Assembly: GCA_000507305.1 (NCBI GenBank)
Contig: DF239321.1
Location: 3,365 to 67,364, forward strand
DNA length: 64,000 nt
Direction: 5' to 3'
Source of the DNA: Breviolum minutum Mf 1.05b.01
Taxonomy: Eukaryota; Sar; Dinophyceae; Suessiales; Symbiodiniaceae
Positions 33,473-44,255 of this stretch are shown here, one piece after another (position 1 is the stretch's first letter; each line of letters opens with the position of its first letter). The translations under genes and the position numbers were made by a program. A model generated the notes under the pieces. That model was not told the origin of the DNA. It searched no databases and saw nothing but the letters and a program-made list of their open reading frames with translations.

Positions 33473-33640
33473 GAAGTCGCAGCGACCGTCCTCGCGACCG
33501 CCGCGACGCCCCGCCTCGGGAGCGTGCCTATGGGGAACCGGACCGCGGCTACGGCCGGCGGTCGGGGCCAGGGTCGGGACCACCTCCCAATCGGCAGCCG
33601 CCGATGCCGCCGCCGAAGACGCGTTACTTGGGCAGCAAAG
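33473..33640 (+). CDS. RGG-tail gene: Arg/Pro/Gly-rich exon, copy 1
   Basis: CCTGAG|GA to AAAG|GTGGAA, 55 codons. Reads SRSDRPRDRRDAPPRERAYG, then a YGRRSGPGSGPPP stretch, ending KTRYLGSK. Very GC-rich against an AT-rich background. Phase 1 at both ends. Paralogue at 34917. Confidence 0.75.
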
Positions 33641-34237
33641 GTGGAACATGATGGGATGATCCTATAACAGGTATAAATGGGGTCAAAAACCTTTGAATAA
33701 GTTTTGAATATCGCACTTAGGGGGCCCTATTTGGCAGGGGATTGAGGGATTACCGGGAAAAAGGAGATGAATCAATATGAATTAATGGGGGTGGATATAT
33801 CTGTTGATGGTAAAATGATCAGTTGGTAAGTAGTCAGTGGTTTTTCATTTCATGAAACTAGTCGTGCAGTCCAACAAGTACTCTGGTCCAATATCTCAAC
33901 GAGGAAGGAATGCAGTTGTTTTAAACCAATGTATTACTTTTAATGGTAATGATTATGTAGTATTGTCGGAAGCTTTTGTCCACGATTTGAAGATTTAAAC
34001 GCAGGAACTACATACCCCAATTTTGAGAGTAAAAACAGTGAATCAAAACATTTCCAAATCTTTTCCAAAAACCAACCGTATTTGCAATTTCCAACATATC
34101 CCTTCAAAAGTGATGGTTGGAAGATGAAAATTTCCTTGATATGGTCCCTCCTCAGGGGACATACGAATTTTTTGGGGGCATAATGGGGTGTACATCAGGT
34201 TGTTTTTTTGTTGGGGGGGTTTGCAGCCAATGGTTCA

Positions 34238-34345
34238 TTGTTGGTTTGGGCCTGGTCGTTTGGGTTTCTAAGGGTGCCCTTAAGTCACAATCCCTTGGAC
34301 AAGGGGAACCCAGGAATCCAAACAACCAGGCCCCAAACCAACAAT
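34238..34345. mobile_element. MITE family I, copy 1
   Basis: TTGTTGGTTTGGGCCTGGTC pairs with CCAGGCCCCAAACCAACAAT. A related, diverged copy lies at 40670. Confidence 0.75.
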
Positions 34346-34526
34346 TTGCCATTATCTGATTATCCAAGGTGGATGACATAACATCCATGAATGATGAATA
34401 ATTGGATTTTGAGATATGATATAATCTATCATATCTTGGGTTGTCCCCCCTCTCATCAAGTGTTTTTTTGTTGCTTTACCCTTTCCAAATCGTTTCTCTA
34501 AGGGATGACCCATCCTGGAGGACCAG

Positions 34527-34598
34527 GTAAGGGTCCTCCACGGGACCGGGACGATCGTGGAGGGGCACAAAGGCAAAGCGGCTATGACCGTGACTGTG
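34527..34598 (+). CDS. RGG-tail gene: RD-rich exon, copy 2
   Basis: Nearly identical to 32098 in its first 50 bases: KGPPRDRDDRGGAQRQSGYD then RDC. The donor used by copy 1 is mutated here. A phase-1 donor exists at 34599; a later one at 34631 (AAA|GTGAGA) would leave phase 0. Confidence 0.65.
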
Positions 34599-34916
34599 GT
34601 GGCACACCAGGGGGCAGGCGGAGGTCGAAAGTGAGAAGTAAGGGCCTACTTCTGAGTGCAAATTTTGTATATTTCAGAAATCAGTGGTTTGATGCATTGC
34701 TTCTTTACACAGGTTTTAACTTATACTGTAGCATACAAAGGTGTTAATATGTGCAAATGATAATATGATGTTGTAACATCGTGCAACACCACAACGAACG
34801 TGGAAATGGGGAATTCTTTCAAGTGCCAGAAGTCTTTATATACAGTAAATCATAGTAAACCACCCCTCCAAAAACACACACAGACACATAATTATTTCTA
34901 ATCCCAGAGATCTGAG

Positions 34917-35072
34917 GAAGTCGCAGTGACCGTCCTCGCGACGGCGGCGACGCCCGGCCCCGCGAGCGTGCCTACGGGGAACCCGACCGCGGCTACGGCC
35001 GGCGGTCGGGACCGGGGTCGGGACCACCGCCAGGGCGGCAGCCGCCGAAGACGCGTTACCTGGAGGGAAAAG
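34917..35072 (+). CDS. RGG-tail gene: Arg/Pro/Gly-rich exon, copy 2
   Basis: TCTGAG|GA to AAAG|GTGGAA, 51 codons: SRSDRPRDGGDARPRERAYG, later GYGRRSGPGSGPPPGRQPPK and TRYLEGK. It is a clear duplicate of 33473, lacking about four codons. Same phase. Confidence 0.75.
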
Positions 35073-35703
35073 GTGGAACATGGGGTGATCCTACTGTTGA
35101 TGGGCCCCTACAACTGTTATACATGGGGGATATGAGTTATAAACTATAAACCCCAGTAATAGGGTTTTTTGACCCCGGTTACCCATTTGTCGATTGGAAG
35201 GTGTTCTATTGCTCGTAAAAGATATCATGGTATCTATTAGGTAGTGATGCTACCCTACTGTTGCTGATCAGTTGAGTGATCATGGTACAGGTTTGGTTTG
35301 TCCCATTTGAGGTTTGTGGGTTTCATATGGTTTGATATAATCCCAGTTGGTGGGACAGAATCTGTGCTAACAAACAATACTGAAGTGAGGGAGTGATAAG
35401 TCTTGAATACCGCACCTAGGGGGCCTTATTTGGCAGGGGATTGAGGGATTACCGGGGAAAAGGAGATGAATCAATATGAATTAATGGATAGACTTGGTGA
35501 TGGTAAAATGATGAGCTGGTAAGTAGTCAGTGGTTTTTCATTTGATGAATGACCTCAACTAATGGTGTTTTGCAACTGCTAGAGTCGACCATCATCTACC
35601 CCATCAAGATTCGGCATGGAGGGTCGTCATGTGTTTAGATGATGGTGGTGAATTGGCTAGCAATGATCTTATTTGATGATAAGGCCTGATGATGTGGAGA
35701 ATT

Positions 35704-35704
35704 G

Positions 35705-35747
<43 letters not shown>

Positions 35748-35818
35748 CATCCTCATCCTCATCCTCATCCTCATCATCCTCATCCTCATCCTCATCCTCA
35801 TCCTCATCCTCATCATCC

Positions 35819-35857
<39 letters not shown>
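35704..35857. repeat. (ATC)n / (CTC ATC)n compound microsatellite
   Basis: About 150 bp of ATC and CATCCT units. Long Ser, His, Ile or Met runs in the various frames are artefacts. It lies in an intron before the last exon of the RGG gene. Confidence 0.95.
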
Positions 35858-36281
35858 CTTACTGTACACCATAAATTCTATCCTCACCCTTAGCATTGAC
35901 ACAGCTTCAGTGTCAGAGATCCCCTCCAAAATTGGCAATCAAGAGTCTATATTAGAAAAGGATGCGTGTTTCAGGGAGGTCGCTCGAAGTATCTAGGTGA
36001 ATTATGCTGATGCCAAATAACACAAACCATGCCCAAATGCTGGTTTAGTATTTCTTTTTTCAGTGCAGAGAATGACATGTTTAGTTGTTTTGGACATGAG
36101 ATAGTCACCCTGAAATCTGTAGATTGGCAGATATTTACTATATGTATACTCTAATATCAATACGTATCTCCAAGAAGTAGTAATTATCTCTTCTACTCCT
36201 CTTCAATTAGCGTTTCTTCGTGTTTTTTTTTTTCGGCCCCCCCCCCAAAAAAAAAACCAAAAAAATCCATCATTCACCAAG

Positions 36282-36340
36282 GCTATGACAGCGGTGGCTA
36301 TGGTGGATATAAAGGTGGACAAAGGGGTCCACCCAGATGA
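36282..36340 (+). CDS. RGG-tail gene: terminal exon and stop
   Basis: CACCAAG|GC acceptor, two bases completing phase 1, then YDSGGYGGYKGGQRGPPR and TGA at 36338-36340. A GGY/RGG-type C-terminus is typical of RNA-binding proteins (arginine-methylation and phase-separation regions). This ends the gene starting at or before 26439. Confidence 0.7.
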
Positions 36341-36683
36341 GGCTCCGCAAGGTAACGTCCACGTCTCACGGCTATCGTATCGTCTGAAAGGTCCTCCTTT
36401 TGAGGTGCTTTTGGAGGACGTTGGAAAGACATTAGTAAACCCCCCCAAAAAAAAACACCAAAAAAGTGGGAAGATTCAACCCTTTTGTTTGGTTGCATGT
36501 TTTTTTTTGGAGAAGATGTTTGCTGTGATATTTGTCATGTGTCACAAAAAGCATAGAAACCATTTGCAACCTTCACGACATAGATGACATGAAATGTGGA
36601 TAAGATGAAGTTCGTTTTGAAAAGTTCAGCTTCCTGTTTTTTTGGAAAACATGTTGAGGTGTAGCTCCAAATTTATCAGCCAG
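36341..36683. other. 3' flank of RGG gene / intergenic
   Basis: Contains homopolymer C/A and T tracts. No polyadenylation signal could be assigned, and no exon was seen. Confidence 0.35.
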
Positions 36684-36926
36684 AAAACACATGACAGCAA
36701 GCCATCCAAAACAACGGGCAGCAACTCAACTCTCAACCGGGTCATGTCGGGTTCCCTTTTAGATGTTGGGATCCTGGAGAAAAAACCGGACGAACCCGGG
36801 GTCACGAGCAAGCGGCCAAGACAAAAAAAAGGGGTCGGAGACCGTGCCGCTGATGGTGGAATGGTGGAGATTCACCGGGGGGAGATGGGCCCTGAGCCAA
36901 GTTATAAAACGGACTACTTAGATTTG
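36684..36926 (+). CDS. Candidate exon, 81 codons, basic/hydrophilic
   Basis: TCAGCCAG acceptor, phase 0, with KTHDSKPSKTTGSNSTLNRV, VTSKRPRQKKGVGDRAADGG and MGPEPSYKTDYLDL, strong donor GTAGGG. The frame is also open upstream to about 36642. It contains a KRPRQKK nuclear-localisation-like cluster. Probably near the 5' end of the next + strand gene. Confidence 0.55.
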
Positions 36927-37478
36927 GTAGGGGCCTACCTTGTATCTAATATGACCACATTTTTGACAGCTGCCAAATGATTGTGGTTAAGGATTTTTGG
37001 GTTGGGAAATGCACTTCAGCTTGACGAACGAATGGATAAACATGGTCATACTTTGCTTTGGAGATAGTTGATCAGGAGTTGGTAACGAAACCATCCTGTG
37101 CGGATGTGCCATGTTACATGCATATTTTAATTATGAAATGACATTGCCATAATTTTTTGAACATTTCGCAACTTTATCTGAGGGATTTTTTAAACATTCA
37201 TCTAGAAGTCTTCTGATACCCCATGATTGACGTCATGGTTCTCATTGCTATGAAGTAATGATAGGAAAACGGGAAAGGACGAGATAGCCCAATCTTTGAA
37301 TTTAATTTGATTGAAGAGAATCTTTCGATATCTTTCGGCCATTTTGGACATGATCAAGTGGAGGTCGGAGGTTTGTTTTGGTATCAAAACTTCAGGGTAT
37401 ACAATTAGCCAAGATCAATTATTCATTGTGTTTGGATTGCACAGTGCGAAATTCATTGATATAAATCATTCATCATTT

Positions 37479-37564
37479 TACCTCCCGGTAACCAAAAAGG
37501 CTCTTTTGAGTCGATGATTTTTCTTTTCCCCAGGTGGGATATGGGACTTGTTCCGTGGAGGGTA
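37479..37564. mobile_element. MITE family E, copy 7
   Basis: TACCTCCCGGTAACC at the left and TTCCGTGGAGGGTA at the right, with the family core GGTGGGATATGGGACTTG. Confidence 0.65.
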
Positions 37565-37788
37565 CCCTTGATCTGGAATTTGATTCAAGAGGTACCACCC
37601 AACAATCTGTACATGTATGATGCAGCGTCGTTCCCCCTCCAGTGTCAAAAAACGCATATACATTTACTCATATATTTACATCAATATATATAGATATATC
37701 TTTACTATTAATACAAGAAGATGTATGTGTAAATATATGTATATATCTCATGATGTATATTTTTAATACACACACCCCAATTCAACAG

Positions 37789-37959
37789 TGGACTACCCGA
37801 CTTGTTGACCACCCTGAAACACTACTCATTGAGGTACCAGTGCAAGGTGTTCCAGCGTTACATGGCTTGAAGGCTGCGGTTTTTTTCAGTTACGAAATGC
37901 TTGTCAGCTTCAAAAATCTGGGAGATTTTGAAGATTTTGGATTGTTGCACCTGCGAACA
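37789..37959 (+). CDS. Candidate exon, 57 codons, upstream of a MITE intron
   Basis: CAACAG acceptor, phase 0: TTRLVDHPETLLIEVPVQGV, LKAAVFFSYEMLVSF, FGLLHLRT, donor GTGAGG. Phase 0 end fits the exon at 38111 across a 151-bp intron that is mostly one D element. The fold looks globular but I do not recognise it. Confidence 0.6.
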
Positions 37960-37967
37960 GTGAGGGA

Positions 37968-38075
37968 TACTGTTGATGGAAGAAATCCCAAGCAACCACC
38001 TGGGATGTATAAAACCCCGTAAATAATGGGATATTTACCATATCAACTGGTGCAGGGTGTCTTCCATCAACAGTA
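37968..38075. mobile_element. MITE family D, copy 2, filling an intron
   Basis: TACTGTTGATGGAAGAAATC at the left and CTTCCATCAACAGTA at the right. Intron 37960-38110 consists of this element plus 8 bp on the left and 35 bp on the right. Confidence 0.85.
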
Positions 38076-38110
38076 TGAGTTCTTTTTTTTAGGCATTTTG
38101 CTTGTATCAG

Positions 38111-38248
38111 ATGTGGGTTGGTCAGGTCAAGCTGCCCAAAAAAAATATTCCAAACATAGGGGAAGGGCAGCACAGGGAGCTTCCAAGGATTTCCCTTCAC
38201 ATCTTAGTTGGGGAAACGCCTCCAAGTTTCCCTGTTTACCTTGAATAA
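38111..38248 (+). CDS. Candidate exon, possibly terminal
   Basis: GTATCAG acceptor, phase 0 from 37959: MWVGQVKLPKKNIPNIGEGQ, LPRISLHILVGETPPSF, ending TAA at 38246-38248. Other frames are open, so the frame rests on phase. Confidence 0.48.
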   Translation: MWVGQVKLPKKNIPNIGEGQHRELPRISLHILVGETPPSFPVYLE

Positions 38249-38407
38249 GGAAACGCAACATCAGACATGTGATAAAGTTTGGGTGTATATCTTGGTTTGG
38301 TTTATGTAGAAGATATATTTCATAGATTCTGTTCATGCCTTTCTGGTGGATTTAAGAGTTTAAGACAACACCGGGATCATAATCTACAAATTATCATCAT
38401 TGGACGT

Positions 38408-38551
38408 TATGGGCGCCCCTCGGATGCCATCCCCCCCAGGAAATAAGGCCAATATTAGGGTCTTATTAGTGGAAAATTGTGGTTGATAATCCCTTCATAA
38501 GGCCTTATTTCTGGGGGGATGGCGTTGGCATTGGGGGGGTTGGTGCCCTTA
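38408..38551. mobile_element. MITE family G
   Basis: GGGCGCC / GGTGCCC outer blocks, and GATGCCATCCCCCCCAGGAA pairing with CTGGGGGGATGGCG, plus AATAAGGCC pairing with GGCCTTATT. TA at both ends. Confidence 0.75.
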
Positions 38552-39710
38552 ACTTCCCATGATATCATGGCTCCGTGGGGTGAGCCTCACTGCAATTTCT
38601 GAGATTTGTGACCGTGTGACCCTTCACTTAAAGTGTTATGGAATCATGTCGGGATATAGGGGTATTCAACATTTTTTAAACATATTGTTTTAGGTTATCC
38701 GTGCAACTGTACTTTTACTCCACATTTGTTTTTTTGAACATTCAAGTTGTTGCAATTTGAAAATGTAGCTCCAAGTCTCCCAGTTTTCTTTCCAACATGT
38801 ATACGTTACGTTGCTCTTAACGTTGGAGGTGACACTGAACAATCCTCGCTTTGGCAAGTTCCAGCAGAATGTGACCAGCAGTCGTGTCTTGGACGTGTTT
38901 GAAAATTGCCATCGAAGCCCAACCTCTTGGAGAGAAAGGGGATCGATATGAATGAATGGTTTTATTTGGCAAACAATTACTGCATCTATACCTCTCAATA
39001 ACGTGTAAAAACATGGTTTTTCTGTCTGTATATATGTTTGCCATATCCTTTGAAACTAACATTATGCTTAGAGTAACCCCCCCAAAACAATTTTGTGCAT
39101 GGTTCCTTATGGATTTTTATCTGGTTAACTTTCTATTTCAGACCTTGAATCACCAAGGCCAACAGCAATAATACAACCCCAAGTCACACCATCATCAAAC
39201 ATGTAGAAAGTCACGGTTGTTTCGGGACCCAGGGAAGTGCTCCAGACCTGCAAACAGTTGTAGGAGAAAGATCAATCCTTTTTGGCATTGCTTCAGTACC
39301 GGTTGATGAAAGAAATCTGGATGTGTAAAACCATGGTAAACTGATAGAAATAATACTGCAATATCACTCAAAGTTAGCAATTATTTCATATCCGTGGTCT
39401 ACTGTTGGGCATATCCCCAAAATAGTAGACCAAAATTCAATATCCAACCAAATATTCTTACTTGTGGGCTAAACTGCCAATCAATACATTACTCTGCCTA
39501 AAAACTAGTGCCTGGAACCTTATCAACTTTTGTTGAACAAGAAACTCTACAAAATCATGTATCTTCCAACCTTCCCAATTTTTTTCGGAAGGGGACATGT
39601 TCCAAACGTTATAAACGTTCCTTTTCTTGGGGGTTAATACCCGTTTTACAGCTTCGGAAAACCCACCTCCCCAAAAACCCCATCCCGCCACCCCACCCGG
39701 CCAAGCCAAG

Positions 39711-40142
39711 GTGTTCAACGCCTTGGGACGACTTGGACCAAGAATGAGACCCAAGAGCGACCAACGAAAAAGGTACGAAAGGACCGACCCGTCGACCGTC
39801 GACCGGGGCCGGGCTGGGAGGTGGGTCATGGAGGTGGATTTTTTGCCTGCAAAAAACATGTTGGGGGCAAGAAGTTTTGAGTTGATTTTTGGTTTCTGGG
39901 AACCAAACTATCATGTTACAAAAAGTCGAGAGATAGTCACTAGACTCATTACCTTCGGATTTGTTATTTGGAGTGCACTTTTGGTAATGGAGCTTGGTGA
40001 ATTCCAGCTGGACATTTGTCTGGCAATATACTTTGTACCGACAGTTTTATGTTTCCAAATAGCCAATGAGGACCTGAAACGTGTGTTTTGGAGCCGAGGC
40101 AGTGCTAACATTAGAAGTTTTGGCTGTGTGTATTTGCGCTGA
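39711..40142 (+). CDS. Candidate exon(s) with two hydrophobic segments
   Basis: An AG|G acceptor at 39710 opens VFNALGRLGPRMRPKSDQRK, with a donor-like AAG|GTACGA at 39773. The same frame continues to TGA at 40140-40142 with TRLITFGFVIWSALLVMELG and LDICLAIYFVPTVLCFQIAN, which could be membrane helices. It is the longest open frame in the window, but the second half is AT-rich and may be intronic. Confidence 0.33.
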   Translation: MFNALGRLGPRMRPKSDQRKRYERTDPSTVDRGRAGRWVMEVDFLPAKNMLGARSFELIFGFWEPNYHVTKSREIVTRLITFGFVIWSALLVMELGEFQLDICLAIYFVPTVLCFQIANEDLKRVFWSRGSANIRSFGCVYLR

Positions 40143-40669
40143 TTTGCTTATTAAATTTTGGGTGTATACCCTCGTAGTCACAGTGGCCACGGCAATTATT
40201 AGCAAATTATTTCAGTATATACTTTTGTCATACTTATATAGATCTACCTTCTTTCATACATAAAACACACATATCATATCATCTTCATATCTCCACCTGG
40301 TCCACCCGATTGGTGATCAACGATCAATTTGTTTGGTAAGCCCAGAAGGTTACTGATGTTGAGGACGAAGGTCACCCCATGAAGCATACCACTGAGAGCT
40401 AGTGAGGGATCGATTATTTGTTGGAAACGACCCAGTGTTTGAGAGGAGAGGAACAACAACAAAATTTGTGGGGATACCTTTTTTCAAAACAAAAAACAAA
40501 AGCGCTGCAAAGTGGCAAAAGTGCAAGACAATATACATCTTAAACATACATTTAAAACATGTATATGAATATGTATAAATATCAAAATATACATACATTC
40601 ACTGGTCAGTTGATGGCTAATCTTGTGTGGTTTCTTATCCTTAGTATCACCCCTCTCAACAAACAAATT

Positions 40670-40769
40670 TAAATTGGTGGATTGTTTCGGTGGTTTGGGA
40701 TGCAATTGGTACCTCCAAGTAACAATCCCCTTTGATACGAGGATCCCAGGAATCCAAACCACCAATTTA
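40670..40769. mobile_element. MITE family I, copy 2
   Basis: TAAATTGGTGGATTG...GGTGGTTTGG at the left and CCAAACCACCAATTTA at the right; TA at both ends. Confidence 0.6.
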
Positions 40770-41210
40770 CCGTTGGTTGACTCTCCTAAATGGGATTGCC
40801 TGGAAGGCGGAAGGCGTCAAGTGTCATGCCTTTTCCTTAAGCACCAACCATTGAGATGATGGGTGAATATGAAGTAGCTGAGCCTTTCCCAAGCATCAAA
40901 ATCGACAGGTATATATACGTAAATCATAAATAAGATAAATGCACACACAAAGATATATATATATATACAACATATATACATATAGATTTTTTTGCAACCC
41001 AACCTGAGGGTGAAGGAAGTTGAGTCCAAGTAAAGGCCAACCAAAATGGCATCTTGCGGTTACTATGGGATGATGACTCGACCTTAAGGCATCAGAATCA
41101 GGGCCGAGCACCAAAAATTTGAAGCAACCTTTACTTACCCACTTTACGGCCTCCAGCAAACAGGGGGTGAACAGCTGAAATTGATGGTGCATTGTTATGT
41201 TTAAGTTGGG

Positions 41211-41315
41211 TACATCTCCAGGGAACGGACTAACATATCCCACCAAACGGGAAGAGGAACATTATCGACTCAAAAGTGACTTTGCTTGGGATATGTGAGC
41301 GTTCCCAGGAGGGTA
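41211..41315. mobile_element. MITE family E, copy 8, right end partly exonic
   Basis: TACATCTCCAGGGAACGGAC at the left and GTTCCCAGGAGGGTA at the right. GGGTACATCTCC flanks both ends. The CAG inside the right terminus is the proposed acceptor of the next exon. Confidence 0.75.
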
Positions 41316-41402
41316 CATCTCCTTTTCCAAAATCCGGTCCATGTTTCATGGTTTTTGATGTGGGCGAAAAGCGGCCAGGATTTTACCAAAAGCAAGTCGC
41401 AG
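41309..41402 (+). CDS. Candidate exon starting inside a MITE terminus
   Basis: TTCCCAG|GAGGGTA acceptor within element E8, then EGTSPFPKSGPCFMVFDVGE and KRPGFYQKQVA, strong donor CAG|GTGAGG. A second frame (SWFLMWAKSGQDFTKSKSQ) is open. Confidence 0.45.
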
Positions 41403-42518
41403 GTGAGGAAAGCTTTGTTACGATTTTTTTACCCCAAGGAAAAAGCAGTGTTTTTCTTGGTCCATTTCTGGTGGTGGCACATTTTGCCACATGTGCACTT
41501 AATATATAAACATAATGGGTCACAATGGACATGTACATGTTTATTATCATTTTGAATGTAAAGGCGTGAGTCTGAATGAGTGTTTTTTCCTGTATTTCCT
41601 TACTTAAGAGGCATGTGATACATGGATACTAAATTGCAGTAAATCAAATCAAAGGGCTCCATGCTAGTATCACCAACCTAGGTCGAACTGATTCAAAACT
41701 GATATCCACAACCCACCAAAAATATAACAATGCGATGTGCACACATGGCCACATGAGTGATTCGTGGATAGGAATACATTCGTTCGTTCAGGGTTTTGAG
41801 AAAATTCATTCCTGGTTAGGGAAAAACCATTTCGGCGTTAAGAGGGGTGCTGCTGATCCCGGAAGGGGCGTTTTCTTTGTTTCTTACATAAGGCCGGAGA
41901 TGTATGGTCGAGTTCTTTCAGCCAGCATCCTCCATATATTGTGCAAGTTGTCAACCCATCTCTTACACTAACCCCATCACTAACCACACTAGCCCCAAGT
42001 CTCGTGACCGGTCGACAGGGTGAAGAAACACAGAACTCCAAGTCGTGGTATGGATCAAAAAGTCGGTACAACTACACAACGGACAAACGCAGCGGTACCG
42101 AACGCCATCGCAGATGGCAAGAAGGCAACGGATCGATATGGTTTTGATGAATGGGAAGTGATGGGGAAAGGAGAGGGAAGGTGAATTGTTGGGTAGCTTC
42201 TAGTTCAAAAACAAAAACTTGAGACTTCAGGAAACTAGATTCGTTATGATTCGTTCATGAAGGTAACATAACAGATAATTCCACTTTGATATTGTTTTTT
42301 TTCCAGATGGGTTGAAATCACCAACTAGATTAATCAAGGTATATTACAGGTTTCCAGAAACCATTTTTTGTTGCTTTGACATCAGCGATCTTTGGGGAAA
42401 CAATAACATATATATTTGAGACGTCCTATGGCATAGGGAAGCTATGAACAGAACAGATCGTAGAGGAGTCGGCTTGTTGTTTTTTGTCCATCTGATTTTT
42501 CAAGATGTTACCATCTTG

Positions 42519-42607
42519 AAAACCAACATGGCAATGGAAAATCCACCAATTGAAGATGGTTTTCCTAGTGAATCTCCATTGCCATGTTAGTTATAACGGG
42601 AGTGTAG
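42519..42607. mobile_element. MITE family J
   Basis: AAACCAACATGGCAATGGA pairs with TCCATTGCCATGTTAGTT; the outer right end ACGGGAGTGTA resembles family A termini. Confidence 0.65.
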
Positions 42608-42851
42608 TGAACAACTCATACCTGGGACATCTCTATCCTCTTGAGATGGTGCCACATCGCTTGCCATGTCTAGCCACTAGCCACTTGGTTTGGAAATCTT
42701 GTTTCCAGAAATACATCTACAATCACCCTCATTAGTATCTTCCACTCCACTTCTCTTAGTGCGTTTTTTTTTGAATATGAATGAATTTTCAGTAAGTACA
42801 TGGAAATCCTCCAAGGGGTCTCAAATTTACCAACCCTTTACCACCAACAAG

Positions 42852-42994
42852 CAGACCGTTTGGCAGATCTGAAATTTGACACCTTCCAACCCACATTGAA
42901 CTCACAGCACCTGGGAAAGGCATCGATCGACGCTTTAAAAAGGCCATGTTGGGTCGCTGGTTTCTTGGCGCCACGAAACAACTCCAGAACCCAA
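42852..42994 (+). CDS. Candidate exon, 47 codons
   Basis: CAACAAG acceptor with two leading bases, then DRLADLKFDTFQPTLNSQHL, ASIDALKRPCWVAGFLAPRN, donor GTGGTT, phase 0. No family recognised. Confidence 0.48.
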
Positions 42995-43164
42995 GTGGTT
43001 TCTGCTGCTTTTTTTGCGGGGTGGGGGGGGGGTGAAATGGTGCTATAGTTGAGCACGCGAGGTAGGTGATGAATTTGATAATAAGATGGTTGTGAGATGG
43101 TTTATTACACAGTGGTGAAATTAGATGGCGCAACTCCCAAAAGCATCCAAAAGGTAGATTAGTA

Positions 43165-43222
43165 AGGGGCCATGATAAACCAATACATGGGAGTGGCTAG
43201 CCATCTGTCCAGGTAGTATATA
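43165..43222. repeat. Repeat shared with 55904-55965
   Basis: GGGGCCATGATAAACCAA, GGGAGTGGC, GCCAT and TCCAGGTAGTATAT occur in the same order and spacing at both sites. Not part of the TIR families listed. Confidence 0.6.
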
Positions 43223-43916
43223 GGATGAATGCTTTCTCCAGCTGAAATGGTTTCAAATACATCTAGTGCATGCTGGATGTCTTGGAATAAGGCGAGTTTG
43301 AGTTTGAGCGGTTTAGTCACGGAGCCATCAACTATTCAATGATTCAGTCGCTTACAATATTTTGTCAAGACCTCCAATCAATATAAGCCGAAAGATGCTA
43401 TGAAGTCTCTCTTATTTAGTTCAGAATAAGGAAACAAATGGTGGAAAATCCACATCATTTTTGATTTGATCAATGGTTTGATCCAATTTTGATCCCTTGT
43501 ACCGTGCCCTCAGTTCTTTTAAAAAAAGACGTGTTCTGCCTTATTTTATTCATAATCGCCGGCCGCCAGAGCATTGTTTTTGGTTCACATTGCTCCAAGC
43601 AAAGAGCTCCACCGGCTGCAGAAGAAAGAGCCTCGAGAAAGGCGGGGCCGAATTGGGGCTTGACATGTGCATGGTTTATAGACTTTATAGATGTTTATAT
43701 GGTGAACCAAACAGAGGCGCAGAGCCATAAGGGTGAACAGTTTTTTTCATGTGAAATAGTATGATGATTTGTTAGGGTGTTTTTGGAGTCAATTGTTTAC
43801 AGACTACGTAGCATGTCATGTTGTTTCTACTCGTTTTTTGAAGTATACACATACGCAAAGGTGTATGCGAATATCGATTTTCATGTTGATATTCCGTTGA
43901 CACATATGTGGAGCAG

Positions 43917-44025
43917 GGAACTGATAAGGTAGACATGTTCATACACGTTCAATGTTTAGATGATGTGCCAGGTCCTTTAATTAGCCAGGCACGGACTACA
44001 GAGGTTAAACATAGAGATGTTGTAT
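43917..44025 (+). CDS. Candidate exon upstream of an introner
   Basis: GAGCAG|G acceptor, phase 0, TDKVDMFIHVQCLDDVPGPL and ISQARTTEVKHRDVV, ending in phase 1. The donor GTACACCC at 44026 is a target G fused to the TA-initiated element. The exon at 44137 continues the frame. Confidence 0.55.
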
Positions 44026-44026
44026 G

Positions 44027-44131
44027 TACACCCTGGAAGATTAACATAGAGCCTGAAAATGATGGTTTGGAAGATGATTTTCCTTTTCCCGCGGTGTATT
44101 CTCAGGTTCCATGTTAATCTTCCGGGGTGTA
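44027..44131. mobile_element. MITE family A, copy 12: intron-forming
   Basis: TACACCCTGGAAGATTAACA and its inverse TGTTAATCTTCCGGGGTGTA, plus GAGCCTGAAAAT / TCTCAGGTTCC inside. The intron 44026-44136 is this element plus one base at the left and five at the right. Confidence 0.88.
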
Positions 44132-44136
44132 TGAAG

Positions 44137-44255
44137 TTTCAAATTCACGGATCTTTGACCCGTGGACTTTACATCATCACAGCGGTTTGACTGTTAATTG
44201 TTTGACTGTTAATTTGAAGTCCTGCACGGTTCTCCCGGAAAAAAAACCAACAATT
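44137..44255 (+). CDS. Candidate exon downstream of an introner
   Basis: TATGAAG acceptor. With the phase left by 44025 it reads SNSRIFDPWTLHHHSGLTVN and remains open past 44300. The 3' end is uncertain. An alternative frame (FQIHGSLTRGLYIITA) ends at GTTTGA. Confidence 0.42.
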
